The position numbers were made by a program, and so were the translations under genes. Under the pieces are notes generated by a model. The model did not search any database, was not told where the DNA came from, and worked only from the letters and a program-made list of their open reading frames with translations. Positions 1 to 7,500 of a DNA stretch of 40,389 nt are shown here, in pieces (within the stretch, counting starts at the first letter, position 1; each line of letters begins with the position of its first letter). Location of the stretch: the IMG/VR virus record IMGVR_UViG_3300046559_000586, positions 1 to 40,389 of that record. One strand, given 5' to 3'. This DNA is from a virus.

Positions 1-1119
1 TGGAAGTCTCAGAAAATTCTCCTGGAGTATTTCTATGTCACTCGCGGACTACCACCGCAGACTCACGCTAAAACAAACGAGCCAACCGTTGACAAAACTG
101 CTCTGCCGAAGCTGTTACGAGCGGCTGGTAAACCCGCTTACATCCGAGCTCAAGGTGAGGCTGTCTCCGCAGAAGTTACGCGAGCTCTGCGAGCGCTGCA
201 AGAACTTCGGGTCATCGCCTCATTAACTAGCACCTTTACGAAGGAGGAGTTCCTTGGAATCGACAGAATTCACGCAAGCTTCAACGTACACGGTACTGCT
301 TCCGGACGGCTCAGCAGTAGTGACCCTAACCTTCAAAATATCCCAGAGTCCGCTCGATACATCTACGTTCCTAGCCACAGTGACTGGCGAATCTTTGATG
401 TTGACTTCTCATCCCTTGAAAATCGTCTCACGGCCTGGTTCGCTAACGATTACGACCGTCTTGAACGGCTTAGCCAAAAAGGATTCAATGAGCATAAGTG
501 GACTACCTCCCAGTTCTTTGACATCCCATACGAAGACGTAGTCAAGGACAACTCTAAGGATGCTCCCTATGGCAAAGCTAAGCGCATCGGACATGGCAGC
601 AATTACGGCATGGGTCCTCTCAAAATATCAAGACTGTTCGACCTCCCACTCGATGAGGTTAGGGTCCTCACAGAAAAATGGCGCCAAGTCAATCAAAAGA
701 CAGTTGCGTGGCAGCAGGAAACTGCGGCGCGTGCTAAGAAAGACGGGTACCTGGTTACACCTTTTGGACGCAAGCGATGGTTCTACACTGATTCGGCTTA
801 TACAGAGTCACTCTCATTTCTACCGCAGTCCACAGGCGCTGATATTACCTTCAGGTGTCTTATTGGACTGCTGTTTCATCGCATCGGTTGGCCCGAAGAC
901 GAGGTTGCGAAGATTGTCCAGCACTACCGCGCCTTGCCTGACCACGCACGTATCCTCATCCAAGTCCACGACAGCTTCGTGGGAGAAGTTCCACCAGATG
1001 TGGCAGACGATACCAGAGAGATTGTCACGGCTGTTATGACGCAGCCCTGGCCAGAGCTCGGCGGTTTCAGTATCCCAGTAGAGTGGAAAGAAGGCCCTAG
1101 CTGGGGCGAAGCACACTAA
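1..1119 (+). CDS. Family A DNA polymerase, C-terminal polymerase domain (5' partial)
   Basis: Replicative DNA polymerase of the Pol I / T7 type; the window begins inside the gene, so any N-terminal exonuclease domain is missing. Frame 1 is open from base 1 to the TAA at 1117-1119 (372 residues visible). The thumb-palm junction motif GRLSSSDPNLQNIP is at residues ~102-115. Motif A is DFSSLENR with catalytic Asp ~135. Motif B is K194-x7-YG203, and motif C is VHDSF with catalytic Asp ~324. At the motif B position that is Phe in E. coli Pol I and Tyr in T7 polymerase, alignment by eye places His198. Methionine-initiated readings at 254 and 560 are out of frame. It leads the plus-strand replication block, 22 bases before the next gene. 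Confidence 0.95.
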   Translation, partial: WKSQKILLEYFYVTRGLPPQTHAKTNEPTVDKTALPKLLRAAGKPAYIRAQGEAVSAEVTRALRALQELRVIASLTSTFTKEEFLGIDRIHASFNVHGTASGRLSSSDPNLQNIPESARYIYVPSHSDWRIFDVDFSSLENRLTAWFANDYDRLERLSQKGFNEHKWTTSQFFDIPYEDVVKDNSKDAPYGKAKRIGHGSNYGMGPLKISRLFDLPLDEVRVLTEKWRQVNQKTVAWQQETAARAKKDGYLVTPFGRKRWFYTDSAYTESLSFLPQSTGADITFRCLIGLLFHRIGWPEDEVAKIVQHYRALPDHARILIQVHDSFVGEVPPDVADDTREIVTAVMTQPWPELGGFSIPVEWKEGPSWGEAH

Positions 1120-1141
1120 CGAATTCCTAAAGGAGGCCATA

Positions 1142-1474
1142 GTGCCTAAACTCGGAGATGTTCTGTACGTACGCAGTGTCGAAGAACCTGTTACATTCAT
1201 TAAGGAGCGGGAAGTAATCCCCTCGGATAACTTTCCGGATGGGGTCCAGGACCACGTTTATATTGTGCGGCGCGCCCAGATGAGCCCAGAGAACGGCGTC
1301 GTAGTTGGCTACAGGTTCTTTGATTTCCTCGCCAGCGAACTCGAAACAGCCCAGGAGCAGTCCCAACGCATCTTCAGCCGTATGAAGGAGCGCCAGGAGC
1401 TCGCAATGAGCGGCCTTGAGTCAGACGGCGGTCCCCTAGGAAACTTAGTACCATCCAAAATCACAAAGCACTAA
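1142..1474 (+). CDS. Hypothetical protein, 110 aa, replication block
   Basis: I do not recognise this protein. It starts at GTG 1142, preceded by a strong AAAGGAGG ribosome binding site at 1128-1135. The first half looks like a small beta-rich fold (residues ~5-60, alternating hydrophobics). The second half is a charged helix (residues ~60-90, ELETAQEQSQRIFSRMKERQ) that could form a coiled coil. There is no signal peptide or membrane segment. It sits between the DNA polymerase and the RepA-like ATPase, 8 bases before the latter, so it is probably co-transcribed and may have an accessory replication role; that is inference from position only. Confidence 0.8.
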   Translation: MPKLGDVLYVRSVEEPVTFIKEREVIPSDNFPDGVQDHVYIVRRAQMSPENGVVVGYRFFDFLASELETAQEQSQRIFSRMKERQELAMSGLESDGGPLGNLVPSKITKH

Positions 1475-1482
1475 GGAGCTAT

Positions 1483-2343
1483 GTGGCCCAGATTCTCAGT
1501 GAGTTCCTCACCACAGAGTACAAGCCCATGGCCCACATCATAGGTCGCGGGATACTGCCCGTAGGCGGGAAGATGATAGTCGCCGGCAGTCCTAAGGCTA
1601 ACAAGAGCTTCTTTGTACTGAATATGATGCTAGACCTCGTTCGCGGTCGGAGAGTTTTCGACGCGACCTACAAAAACGGCCATGCCGTTCTCCCTGTAGC
1701 TCAGCCCTGGAGGGTGCTCTACCTAGAGCAAGAACTGGGCGAACAGGGTCTCTTAGAGCGCCTCAGGGGCAAGGAAGGCAGGCCAGGACTCGCTGCCGGC
1801 CTTGACCCCGAGGGGCTCCAGCTCTTCATCCAGCCGCGAGACACCGCGATGCGCCTAGACACGCCCGAAGGACGGGACTATATCTCAAACATTGTGAAGG
1901 AGATAAAACCTGATGTTACGGTCCTCGACCCGATGGCGAAGTTCCACCTTAGTGATGAAAACTCTGCCCAAGAGATGGGGGCCGTCCTACGAGTGGCAGA
2001 CCACTTGGTTGAGGATTTCGGAACCGCTATCGTCCTGGTTCACCACATCGGCAAGCAGTCCGAAGACAATCCTAGACGTGGCGGTGACCGTCTCAGGGGC
2101 TCTAGCGCTATCTTTGGGGACGTGGATACTGTCTGCGAAGTTACTCGTAAGTCTAATGAACATCATCCGGAGCCTATCCTGGAACTGAGCTTTGAGCTCC
2201 GCAGAGGTGAACCCCTAGAGTCGCTCTTCGTTCAGCGACACCGCGATGGTTCCATCGAATGGATGGGAGAGGGGTTTACCTTTGGCGGCTCTGAGACGAA
2301 GCAACCCCAGCAGTGGCCCAAGACGAGGTACGCAAAACTATGA
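1483..2343 (+). CDS. RepA/AAA_25-type RecA-fold ATPase (putative replicative helicase)
   Basis: A 286-residue RecA-fold ATPase resembling the hexameric RepA plasmid helicase family and the ATPase half of phage primase-helicases. The P-loop is AGSPKANKS (residues 34-42), with Asn in place of the usual Gly before Lys-Ser. Following landmarks are the acidic strand LYLEQE (79-84) supplying the catalytic glutamate, the Walker B strand VTVLDP (145-150), and VLVHHIGK (185-191), typical of this family. The C-terminus is short and there is no primase domain. It starts at GTG 1483 with AAGGAG at 1473-1478. Its stop overlaps the next gene in an ATGA junction, implying translational coupling. It likely unwinds DNA for the polymerase encoded upstream. 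Confidence 0.88.
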   Translation: MAQILSEFLTTEYKPMAHIIGRGILPVGGKMIVAGSPKANKSFFVLNMMLDLVRGRRVFDATYKNGHAVLPVAQPWRVLYLEQELGEQGLLERLRGKEGRPGLAAGLDPEGLQLFIQPRDTAMRLDTPEGRDYISNIVKEIKPDVTVLDPMAKFHLSDENSAQEMGAVLRVADHLVEDFGTAIVLVHHIGKQSEDNPRRGGDRLRGSSAIFGDVDTVCEVTRKSNEHHPEPILELSFELRRGEPLESLFVQRHRDGSIEWMGEGFTFGGSETKQPQQWPKTRYAKL

Positions 2344-2621
2344 GTGAAGACCTGTTCTTAACTACTCCTAATGGCAGAGTAAAGGCTGCAACCATAGTAG
2401 GAACTACTTTAGTTCGACATGGCACAGATTTCTGCCGCAAATACAACGGCTATGGGCTCGCTCTTATTAATCTGCTACGAGCTCGCTCAGCCGGATGCCT
2501 TGACGTCAGAGTGGGCATCTGGTCAACCCCCTTGAGTAACTTCTTTCGCAAAGACACTCCAGAGGACGCCCTTGGAGGCTTTGAAGTCCAGAGATTCGTT
2601 CCTATCTCTGACTGGCAATGA
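2340..2621 (+). CDS. Hypothetical protein, 93 aa
   Basis: I do not recognise this protein. I chose ATG 2340, which overlaps the ATPase stop as ATGA, over an in-frame GTG at 2313 that lies deeper in the upstream gene and would add nine residues. The product is a small mixed alpha/beta soluble protein with no Cys pairs or membrane segment. It contains a Gly/Tyr-rich stretch (RKYNGYGLALINLL) and ends in SDWQ. It is coupled by ATGA overlaps to both neighbours, so it is translated with the helicase and the endonuclease and may be an accessory to one of them. The function is unknown. Confidence 0.75.
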   Translation: MSEDLFLTTPNGRVKAATIVGTTLVRHGTDFCRKYNGYGLALINLLRARSAGCLDVRVGIWSTPLSNFFRKDTPEDALGGFEVQRFVPISDWQ

Positions 2622-2929
2622 CACATGCTAAATACATCCTGCGAGTCTACGGCATCACTGGCGAACAGTACGCTGAGATGCTGAAGCTCTCCGGCGGTGT
2701 CTGCTGGATATGCGGGCGCCCCCCGAGGCGCCGCCGCCTCTCCGTAGACCACGACCACCGCATCGGCAAAGGCAAGCCAAACTCAGTTCGAGGGCTCCTC
2801 TGCTTCAAATGCAACCTCGGCCTTCAGCGCTTCGGTGACAACCCCGACCACCTCCGGCGTGCAGCAGACTACCTAGAACGCAAACTAGCTTTTCTCCAGA
2901 AAGGGAGCGATGACAAAGACAAAGCCTAA
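2618..2929 (+). CDS. Recombination endonuclease VII (His-Me / HNH superfamily)
   Basis: A 103-residue nuclease of the Endonuclease_7 family (T4 gp49 type), which resolves branched DNA such as Holliday junctions during replication and packaging. The zinc site is visible as C29-x2-C32 and C62-x2-C65. The catalytic ββα-metal motif is VDHDH at residues 43-47, followed by the family signature VRGLLCFKCNLGLQRFGDNP (57-76). It is shorter than T4 gp49 (157 residues) and keeps the nuclease core, as many phage homologues do. It starts with an ATGA overlap on the upstream gene, and its C-terminus overlaps the exonuclease gene by 20 bases. Confidence 0.93.
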   Translation: MTHAKYILRVYGITGEQYAEMLKLSGGVCWICGRPPRRRRLSVDHDHRIGKGKPNSVRGLLCFKCNLGLQRFGDNPDHLRRAADYLERKLAFLQKGSDDKDKA

Positions 2930-3659
2930 GATACTTTTCTTCGACATAGAGACAGGAGGCGTCAACGCCCTACGAAGTGACCTCGGCTTCATGCTGAACT
3001 TTGGTTATAAGTGGCTCGGCGAGAAACACGCGCACTGCCTCACAGTAGACGAGTTTCCAGGATGGTTCAGCACTAAGAAGTCCATCAATGACAAGGGCAT
3101 CCTCAAGGCAGCTCTTGAGATAATGGAAGAAGCTGACATCCTCGTTGGGCACTTCGCCAGCGTCTTTGATAGGCGCTTCATCCAGGGTCGCTGCGCTATC
3201 CACGGCCTCCAACCACCCCCTCCGACTAAGATGCGCGATACCTGCATGATAGCTAGGAGCGCCTTTAACTTCTCTAGTAACCGCCTAGAGAACCTAACGG
3301 ATGTCCTTAGATTGCCTGTGAAGAAGTACCACAAAGAGAAGCCCGATGACTGGCCCGGCTGGTGGTTTCGGAGTATGTCCGGCGATGTCACAGCTATCCA
3401 CGAGATGGCGAAGTACTGTAAGCAGGACGTTGAAGCGCTCGAAGTTCTCTACATGGCCCTCAGGCCGTTTGACCAGGCGCATGTCCGCATCTACGATGAC
3501 CGCAGCACCTGTGGGGCGTGCGGTGGCGACATCCAATACAGAGGGGTCACGTATGTGGGCCAGTGCCGTTATCGGCGCTACCAGTGCAAAGAGTGCGGGC
3601 GCTGGGACAGAGAGCGGAAGGCCATCAGTGAAGTCATTGACGCGTCGTCGGACGACTAA
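2910..3659 (+). CDS. DnaQ-like 3'-5' exonuclease with C-terminal zinc ribbon
   Basis: A 249-residue protein of the DEDD exonuclease superfamily. Exo I is FFDIET (D12, E14). Exo II is LVGHFASVFD (D87), with His81 near the position often held by Asn. Exo III is YCKQD (Y169, D173), the DEDDy pattern. A zinc ribbon follows, C201-x2-C204 and C226-x2-C229, which could bind nucleic acid or a partner. The start ATG 2910 lies inside the endonuclease gene, after AAGGGAG. Because the visible polymerase is truncated, I cannot say whether it has its own proofreading domain; this exonuclease could supply it or act in processing or repair. Confidence 0.88.
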   Translation: MTKTKPKILFFDIETGGVNALRSDLGFMLNFGYKWLGEKHAHCLTVDEFPGWFSTKKSINDKGILKAALEIMEEADILVGHFASVFDRRFIQGRCAIHGLQPPPPTKMRDTCMIARSAFNFSSNRLENLTDVLRLPVKKYHKEKPDDWPGWWFRSMSGDVTAIHEMAKYCKQDVEALEVLYMALRPFDQAHVRIYDDRSTCGACGGDIQYRGVTYVGQCRYRRYQCKECGRWDRERKAISEVIDASSDD

Positions 3660-3678
3660 CTCTGACCGCAGGTCAGAG
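3660..3678 (+). other. Perfect 8-bp hairpin after the exonuclease gene
   Basis: CTCTGACC-GCA-GGTCAGAG is a perfect 8-bp inverted repeat with a three-base loop, beginning at the last base before the sequence following the exonuclease stop. No T-run follows, so it is not a standard intrinsic terminator. It could be an mRNA processing or stabilising hairpin, or a small operator, in the 74-base spacer before the DUF5664 gene. The inverted repeat is seen directly; any role is inference. Confidence 0.5.
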
Positions 3679-3733
3679 AAGGGATGGCGCTGGCTTAAGC
3701 ACCACCTAGAACTAGAAGGAGCGACTGAAAGAC

Positions 3734-4201
3734 GTGCCTATAGAACGCGGAAGCAAATTCGACACCGGAAAGCCAGAGCTCTTCCTAAACCCTCCTGAAA
3801 TTCAGAAGGGCATGGCAAGAGCCTTCGGCTTCGGTGCAGAGAAGTACGGAACCTGGAACTGGATGGGCGGCCTCAAAGTGTCGCGGTTGTTCAGCGCCAC
3901 TATGCGCCACCTGCTGGCTTGGTTCTGGGAAGGAACCCCTGATGATGACTCCGGACTCAGCCATCTCGACCATGCAGCGGCTAGTCTGGCTATGCTCATG
4001 GATACGGTTAAACGTAAGCCTGAGCTCGACGATAGACCTTGTGCTGTTGGCCTGGATAGCGTGGATGGAGCACCAGAGCCTCAGACTAGACCGCCTGAAC
4101 CACAGCCTGTACAAGGAGTTCTTTTCGGAGCGGACGCGGTGGTATCGAGCACGTGGAAAAACGAAACCCTCACCATCGGCAGTATCTCTACCAGTTGGTG
4201 A
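3734..4201 (+). CDS. DUF5664 protein (dATP/dGTP diphosphohydrolase-like, N-terminal domain family)
   Basis: The first ~90 of 155 residues match the DUF5664 pattern annotated as dATP/dGTP diphosphohydrolase-like: KFDTGKP (8-14), FGAEKYGTWNW (33-43), and an acidic, His-containing helical part RHLLAWFWEGTPDDDSGLSH (58-77) then LDHAAA. The family is thought to act on purine deoxynucleotides, so this may shape the nucleotide pool during replication. The remaining ~65 residues are Pro/Glu-rich and look like a poorly constrained tail; another reading frame is open across that stretch. It starts at GTG 3734, about 12 bases after AGAAGGAG. It is the last clear gene of the plus-strand block. Confidence 0.8.
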   Translation: MPIERGSKFDTGKPELFLNPPEIQKGMARAFGFGAEKYGTWNWMGGLKVSRLFSATMRHLLAWFWEGTPDDDSGLSHLDHAAASLAMLMDTVKRKPELDDRPCAVGLDSVDGAPEPQTRPPEPQPVQGVLFGADAVVSSTWKNETLTIGSISTSW

Positions 4202-4253
4202 GGGTGATTTAGTTCCCGAAGTTGTTATTGATGAGACCCTAGGCGATGCTTAG
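3942..4253 (+). CDS. Candidate out-of-frame overlapping gene, small membrane protein
   Basis: A second plus-strand frame is open across the 3' half of the DUF5664 gene and 52 bases beyond its stop. ATG 3942 is preceded by GGAAGGA at good spacing. The 103-residue product would have hydrophobic segments near residues 14-20 and 34-42 (DLVLLAWIAWME), then a basic amphipathic helix (LDRLNHSLYKEFFSERTRWYRARGK) and an acidic end. That is a plausible single-pass membrane protein architecture. A shorter version could start at GTG 4041. Its stop codon lies in the terminator hairpin. It could equally be a chance frame; there is no homology evidence. Confidence 0.4.
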   Translation: MMTPDSAISTMQRLVWLCSWIRLNVSLSSTIDLVLLAWIAWMEHQSLRLDRLNHSLYKEFFSERTRWYRARGKTKPSPSAVSLPVGEGDLVPEVVIDETLGDA

Positions 4254-4262
4254 GGTCTTTTT
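4234..4262 (+). terminator. Intrinsic terminator of the plus-strand replication block
   Basis: AGACCCTA (4234-4241), a 9-base loop, and TAGGGTCT (4251-4258) form a perfect 8-bp stem, followed immediately by a T-rich tract (TTTTTCTTT running to 4266). This is a textbook rho-independent terminator for plus-strand transcription. The same bases carry the stop of the overlapping plus-strand frame (4251-4253) and of the minus-strand gene (4239-4241). On the minus strand the hairpin is not followed by a T-run, so it should not stop late transcription. Confidence 0.85.
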
Positions 4263-4592
4263 CTTTGGCGCAGGGGGAGGCACATAGATAGGGTTATCTA
4301 GGCTACTGTAGTCCTCGTGCTCACGGCGCAGCCAGCTGTAGAACGCCTTTACGGCACAGAGGTCCTTTCGAACGACGTTCCACGCGACACCGCTGTCTAG
4401 CTTAGAGATGCGCCAGTCCTCGGAATCCGTAATCTGGATTTGCTCTGGGCGCTTCACCCTGGGGTGGTCCGCGAAGAAGCCTTCGAGGGCTTTGCACATC
4501 CAGGTCAGAGTATGCTTGCTGTGGGTTCCATCACGGTGAAGGCCCGCTTCGTAACGGCCTATCAAAATATCTACTGGTCTGTTATAGCTCAA
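4239..4592 (-). CDS. Stand-alone tyrosine-integrase-like SAM/core-binding domain protein
   Basis: A 117-residue helical protein that looks like the N-terminal core-binding (SAM-like) domain of tyrosine recombinases. It has an early helix (KHTLTWMCKALEGFFADHP), a linker (PEQIQITDSEDWRISKLDSG), the typical second helical unit NVVRKDLCAVKAFYSWLRRE, then NPIYVPPP where the catalytic domain would begin. No Arg-His-x-x-Arg/Tyr catalytic domain follows; the gene ends 15 residues later. It starts at TTG 4592 (SD GAGGGG, TTGA overlap with the upstream stop), so it is coupled to the ejection-protein gene and is last in the late block. It may be a decayed integrase or a repurposed DNA-binding protein; the assignment is by eye. 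Confidence 0.6.
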   Translation of the reverse strand: MSYNRPVDILIGRYEAGLHRDGTHSKHTLTWMCKALEGFFADHPRVKRPEQIQITDSEDWRISKLDSGVAWNVVRKDLCAVKAFYSWLRREHEDYSSLDNPIYVPPPAPKKKTLSIA

Positions 4593-7500
4593 TTCATCCC
4601 CTCGATTCCCTTAGGACGGCTCTGCTGGTACTTCGAAAACACTTTGAACTGCTCTGGGTCTTTGCGAATAGCTCTCCAGACATACGGCAGGATGAGCGCC
4701 TGTTCCTCCGGAGTCGCCACCATGTAGGCTTTGACGAGGTCCTTAGGGCGGACGGAACTGCCCTCTGCCATACGCACTATGTAGGGCTTATTAGCGTTCT
4801 CGAACGCTTTCTTCACGTCAGAGAAGCTCAGGTAGGATTTGCCGTTGGCATCTGGAGTCAGCGCTTGCTTCTGCAGGTCCGGGAGCTGTTCGGATTGCTG
4901 GCTTCGGATAGCACCCTCTATGGCCTGGGTAAGATGTCTCTTCGTGAGCTCTCGGGCGTCGAAGTTATAGGTTGCCCGTCTGTCCGCTGTGGAGAGCACC
5001 TTCTCTGCCTCAGTCATGTCCAGGTCGCGAGCACTCGGATTCAGAGCCAGCCCAGAAAGCCACAGTGCCTTACCAGTTGGAATGCCCTGGGACTTCATCT
5101 TCTGATAGCCAGTCACAGAGAACGGCACCGGCGCAATCGTGTGCACAGCCCTGTCAAAGAGCCCAGAGAAGCCGCTCCGGTCCGTCACCATACCGCCTTC
5201 GAATGTCCGGTTCTTCGCTGCCTCGACTCCCTTAGTAATGAAGCCAGTCTGTCCGCCAACGAGGTAGCTAGTGGTGCCTTTGAGGAGCTCGAACGGGATG
5301 TCCTTAGGGTGGCCAACACTGGCGTCCCCAAAGAACGTCCGAACGTCTCTGTTATAGAGTGGCGGGTCCACGCGGTTTGGTTTGCCACGGCTGTCGAGTC
5401 CACCGATTTGCGGTGCTTGAAAGTCCAGTGGGCTAGTCGGCGCTTTATGGGCGAAGACCTGCATAATAATAGCGCCTACGAGTGCGGTCATTCCGCCGAG
5501 CATCGTCATCAGGAGTGAGAAGTCCGGGTCCAGAGACGGCGCCCGGCGGTTCTTCACAGAGCCGACGAAGTCCGCAGCCTGGTTATAAGCGGCGTTCTTC
5601 ATGATGTTCATGATGCCGACGCGCCAGCCAGGGCTCCGGACTACCATCGCCAGAGCACTCTTAAAGCCCTTCGAGGCGTTTAGGTTATCAAAATTTAGTT
5701 CCCCGAGCGTATCATCGACACGCCTGGCTGCGGTCTGAAGGACCTTCTCCTTGGAAATCTCTCCAGACTGAATCATCGGAGCATTCCGCTTCAGCTCGAC
5801 GTTGATTTCCTTCGCAGTCGCGAAGAGCTTAATCGCTGGAATCGCTCTCTGAAACAGAGGCGACGTAAACGTCTCTAGGAGCGCCAGCGGGCCCAGGGCT
5901 GCGTTGCCGACGGTGCCACGAGCCGCACCTTCTAGGTAGTTGTGCTGCCGGAACGCCTCTAGCACGTTAAAGTTATTCTTAAGGAAGCTCTCCCGCCACT
6001 TCGTAGCATACAGTGGGTTCTGGTCGAAGCGCACACCAGCCTGAAGCATAGCCTCGACTGTGTCCTCTATGTTAGGGATAGCCGCAGAGAGGCGCTTCCC
6101 TTGGGGAGTCGCTAGAAAGTTCTGTAGGCTGTACTGGTACTTCTGCCAACCAATAATAGTCTGGCCACCGGCTTCGCGGAGTGCTCGGCCATTCTTATAG
6201 GCGAGGTACGGCTCAGCCAGGCCCTTGAAGAGCTGCCCTAGGCCCGCGACTGCCTCACTAAGGTTCCCCTGCATCATCCCAGCATTAACAGCCTGATTGA
6301 CGCCTCGGTTCACGCCCATGGCCATCGACTTCGCTACTATGCCCATTGCGTGGAACGGACCGAAGAGCTCAATCGGAGTGTAGATGTTCTTCAAGTCAAG
6401 GATGGTTTTGCCGACTACGTTCTGTCGGACAAAGTCTCTGCTGACGTGGTTCTTCAGCATCTCTAGCTCCCCACGTTGCATATAGTACGGCTGTCCCTTA
6501 AGGACTTCCATACCACCTGTAGCCGTCGGACGGGCGAACCAACTAGACACGATGTTATCTGGAACTCTGACTGGGTCCGTCAGAGTGCCGGCGTTCTTCA
6601 GAGCTTCTAGCTCCTGGCCCCCATGGGCGAGCCGCCCCTGCATCTTAATCTCAGGGAGGAGCGTTTTGTTCACGTGAATGTACTGTTGCAGACGGCCCCA
6701 GCTCAGGAGTGCCATCTCAAAGGGATTCGTTGTAGCGGGGACGCCGCCAGCTGCGATGCCATCTTCGACTGTCTCGAAGACACGCTTCCGGAGCATTCCT
6801 TTATCGCCGCTGAGCATCGCATCATTAATGACCTGGGCGGATTTCTCATGGAGCACCGCTGAGTTAGTCGGCGGCTTCTTCCAGATAGAGCCTAGGTAGT
6901 CCGTTAGGAAGTTCAGGCTTGGTCTGTAGGTGTGCGCCTCTACATACGCCTTGTCCAGGAGCTGCTGCATAATCTGGCGCTGCCCTTCGGCATCCGGCGT
7001 GTGGAGTGGCAGGCCTTTCCGCCAGCGGGTCATTGCATCAATCCCAGTTTGGTCAGGTAGATGCCGGTAGACATTCAAGCCCTCATTAAAAGCAATCCTG
7101 CCTAGGTCCTCTACGCGGTTCAGCTCACCTCTGAACTTATACATAGCGTTCTTACTTTGCTCGGAGACATCTCGGTAGGAGCCAAGCTCCGCCCAGCGCT
7201 GTGCCCAATCCAGGACATCCTTCGTAGTCACGGCTGCGTTGCTGGCGTACTTCCCGAGCTCATTCAGGATGTGCGGAATGAACGGCGGTATGACAACAAA
7301 CCCTTCCTGGCCCTTCTTAGGAATTGCTACGCCGAGCTTTCCGGTCTCCGCCCAGCGAGTCGCAGCCTGCAGAGCTGCTGGCCCATCGCCTTTGCGGAGC
7401 CCACGGTACAGCGCCTCTAAGGCACCTCCGTACCGCTTAGCGAGGAACTTCGTATCCTCGATGCCAGCCTTCTGAGCTGCTTGAATCGCTGTGTACGCTA

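Noticed and set aside
254-1039. Plus-strand readings at 254-541 and 560-1039, and one at 35-226
   Set aside because: They are out of frame with the DNA polymerase, which is open and carries all polymerase motifs from base 1 to 1119; the gene is simply cut at the window edge, not frameshifted.
3679-3695. Four-codon micro-ORF (ATG GCG CTG GCT TAA) after GAAGGG in the spacer following the exonuclease
   Set aside because: It has an SD-like sequence but is too short to support; it is not distinguishable from chance.
3346-3798. 150-residue plus-strand frame over the exonuclease 3' end
   Set aside because: The Arg/Thr/Ser-rich translation has no domain and is explained by the exonuclease and the DUF5664 gene in other frames.
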